Part shown: piece by piece, positions 62,630 through 64,000 of the stretch
Numbering within the stretch: the stretch's first letter is position 1
Layout: each line of letters starts with the position of its first letter
Assembly (NCBI RefSeq): GCF_000284375.1
Contig: NC_017249.1
Coordinates: forward strand, 8,859,001 to 8,923,000
Direction of reading: 5' to 3'
Source: Bradyrhizobium japonicum USDA 6
Lineage (GTDB): Bacteria > Pseudomonadota > Alphaproteobacteria > Rhizobiales > Xanthobacteraceae
DNA: 64,000 nt
Translations under genes and position numbers: made by a program
Notes under the pieces: generated by a model
The model's input: the letters and a program-made list of their open reading frames with translations, nothing else
Told to the model about the DNA's origin: nothing
Databases searched by the model: none

Positions 62630-63604
62630 TTACGTCGCTCCCACCGGCTCGGCCAGCACGCATCTCGCCGCCCTACCCGGCCCTACCTCGACATTCGCAG
62701 GCAGCTGCTCCAAGCATCGCGACTCGGCGAGCTTGCAGCGGGGGGCGAAGGAGCAGTTGTTCGGCTTGTCGGCCAGCGAGGGCGGGGTGCCGGGGATGGT
62801 TTCCAGCCGGGCGCCGCGCTTGGCGCCGTGGATGGTGGAGGCGAGCAGGCCCTTGGCGTAGGGGTGAACCGGCGTGCGGACGATGTCGCGGAGCGTGCCC
62901 TGCTCCACGATCTGGCCGGCATACATCACCGCAACGCGGTCGCAGATCTCGATCGCAACACCAATGTCGTGGGTGACGAAGATGACGGACATGCCGAACT
63001 CGCGCTGCAGCTCGCGCAGCAGCAGCAGGATCTGGATCTGCACGGTGGCATCGAGCGCGGTGGTCGGCTCGTCCGCAAGCAAGATCTTGGGACGGCAGGC
63101 GAGCGCCAGGGCAATCATCGCGCGCTGGCGCATGCCGCCGGACATCTCGTGCGGATAGGCATCGAGCCTGCGCTTTGCGGAGGGAACCCGCACGACCTCG
63201 AGCATTTCGAGCGCCCTCGCCCGCCCTTCCGCAAAGCTCTTGCCTTCATGGCGCACGACGCTTTCGGCGATCTGCGCGCCGATAGTGTAGACCGGATCGA
63301 GCGCGAGCGCGGGCTCCTGAAAGATCATCGACACGGTCTGGCCGCGGAACGACGACAGCTCCTCGTCGTTCATGGCGAGCACGTCGCGGCCCATCACGTC
63401 GACCTTGCCCGTGATCTGCGTGCGCTTCTTCGGCAGCAGCCGCATCAGCGCACGCAGGGTCACGCTCTTGCCGGAACCGGACTCGCCGAGCAGGCCCAGC
63501 ACCTCGCCGTCACCGAGCGAGAGACTGAGATCGTTCACGGCATAGACCGTGCGCTCCCCGGTGAAGCGGATATTGAGGCCTGAGATGTCGACGAGCTTTG
63601 TCAT
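62630..63604 (-). CDS. Peptide/nickel-type ABC transporter ATP-binding protein (OppD/DppD family)
   Basis: A 324-residue ATPase. Walker [20 protein letters not shown]-loop [12 protein letters not shown], signature [17 protein letters not shown], Walker [14 protein letters not shown]-loop VIFVTHDIG; the C-terminal [14 protein letters not shown] is the oligopeptide-transport iron-sulfur-like motif. It powers import of peptides or related solutes. ATG 63604 overlaps the amidase stop by four bases, so it is co-translated with that gene. The permease and binding genes would lie elsewhere. Confidence 0.93.
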   Translation of the reverse strand: MTKLVDISGLNIRFTGERTVYAVNDLSLSLGDGEVLGLLGESGSGKSVTLRALMRLLPKKRTQITGKVDVMGRDVLAMNDEELSSFRGQTVSMIFQEPALALDPVYTIGAQIAESVVRHEGKSFAEGRARALEMLEVVRVPSAKRRLDAYPHEMSGGMRQRAMIALALACRPKILLADEPTTALDATVQIQILLLLRELQREFGMSVIFVTHDIGVAIEICDRVAVMYAGQIVEQGTLRDIVRTPVHPYAKGLLASTIHGAKRGARLETIPGTPPSLADKPNNCSFAPRCKLAESRCLEQLPANVEVGPGRAARCVLAEPVGAT

Positions 63605-64000
63605 GACGGCAGTTTGGGTACCCGGTCGTGGTAGTCGGTGACGCGCTGGAAGGCGGCGCCGATGGTGAGCAAGGTCGCTTCATCGAAGGAGCGGCCGATC
63701 AGCTGCATGCCGACCGGCAGGCCGCTTCTGGTGAAGCCGGAGGGAATGGTGAGCGACGGCAGGCCGAGAAAATTCACCGGGCGGGTGAACAGCGTCAGCC
63801 GCTGCACCATGGCCGGCGCGTTCGGACCGCCACCGACGTCGCTCTCGTCGATCGTCGGTGCCGGCACCGGCGATGCCGGCGCGATGATCGCGTCAACACC
63901 AGCCGCGGCTGCATTGTGCGCGGCGAGTGCGGGGCCACGCCAGCGCATGGCTTCGAGATAGGTGATGGCGGGAACGGCGAGACCGTTCTGAAGCCGCATC
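63601..64000 (-). CDS. Amidase, C-terminal part, cut by window
   Basis: The C-terminal 133 residues of an amidase-signature enzyme. The stretch RPVNFLGLPSLTIPSGFTRSGLPVGMQLIGRSFDEATLLTIG is diagnostic; the catalytic Ser-Lys part lies outside. The frame is open to the window edge. It overlaps the ABC ATPase start by four bases, so an amide-containing solute may be imported and hydrolysed by one operon. An in-frame ATG near the edge is not the start. Confidence 0.88.
   Translation of the reverse strand, partial: MRLQNGLAVPAITYLEAMRWRGPALAAHNAAAAGVDAIIAPASPVPAPTIDESDVGGGPNAPAMVQRLTLFTRPVNFLGLPSLTIPSGFTRSGLPVGMQLIGRSFDEATLLTIGAAFQRVTDYHDRVPKLPS

Overview
The window looks like a chromosomal stretch of a Bradyrhizobium-type alphaproteobacterium (Rhizobiales). 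The evidence is a GC-rich coding style with many GTG/TTG starts, a membrane ferritin gene (mbfA) sitting directly behind a perfect Irr-type iron control element, and several families of short palindromic intergenic repeats of a kind I associate with Bradyrhizobium genomes. The species cannot be fixed from this sequence alone.

Bases 1-15,600: a truncated DUF417 membrane protein, then two giant tandem paralogous sensor proteins (pseudokinase, AAA ATPase, helical repeats, GAF, histidine kinase). Both are broken by single-base losses in short homopolymers. They are followed by a DUF427 protein, a small exported protein, and a cluster resembling the E. coli reactive-chlorine (rcl) locus: an RclR-like AraC regulator (also frameshifted), an AhpD-like protein and a second DUF417 protein.

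Bases 15,600-23,840: a detoxification-like accessory block. It holds a LysR regulator divergent from an old-yellow-enzyme reductase, an ABM monooxygenase, an alpha/beta hydrolase, an MBL-fold protein with an unusual metal site, a frameshifted unknown gene, an SDR divergent from an ArsR regulator with a clear operator between them, and a PhzF-like gene. The block ends at an initiator tRNA (fMet). Partial copies of the tRNA 3' flank lie at 21,190-21,259 and 22,551-22,570, as expected if material inserted there.

Bases 23,840-50,760: metabolic genes interleaved with repeats. They include a candidate structured RNA, coniferyl-aldehyde-type dehydrogenase, GMC oxidoreductase, an HlyD/FUSC efflux pair, SDRs, a quinone-reductase-like MDR, two paralogous MBL hydrolases, an FAH-family enzyme, a GST, an epoxide hydrolase, mbfA, an amidase, a Zn alcohol dehydrogenase, an acyl-CoA dehydrogenase, a crotonase, GNAT and DUF1127 proteins, and LysR regulators with recognisable 5-11-5 boxes. 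The theme is oxidation and hydrolysis of aromatic, lipid or xenobiotic carbon.

Bases 50,760-64,000: an MHS-type MFS carrier, a three-gene minus-strand operon (two amidohydrolases plus a Rieske ferredoxin), a CinA-type amidohydrolase, small hypothetical proteins, AMP nucleosidase, a PrtD/PrtE type I secretion pair without a neighbouring substrate, a GlsB/YeaQ stress protein, and the end of a peptide-type ABC transporter locus with an amidase running off the window.

The most striking points are the tandem pseudokinase/histidine-kinase pair with an apparent gene-conversion tract, four or five homopolymer frameshifts all within the first 21 kb, the tRNA-fMet insertion hotspot, the structured RNA candidate at 23,915-24,022, and the altered metal site of the MBL protein at 19,505.
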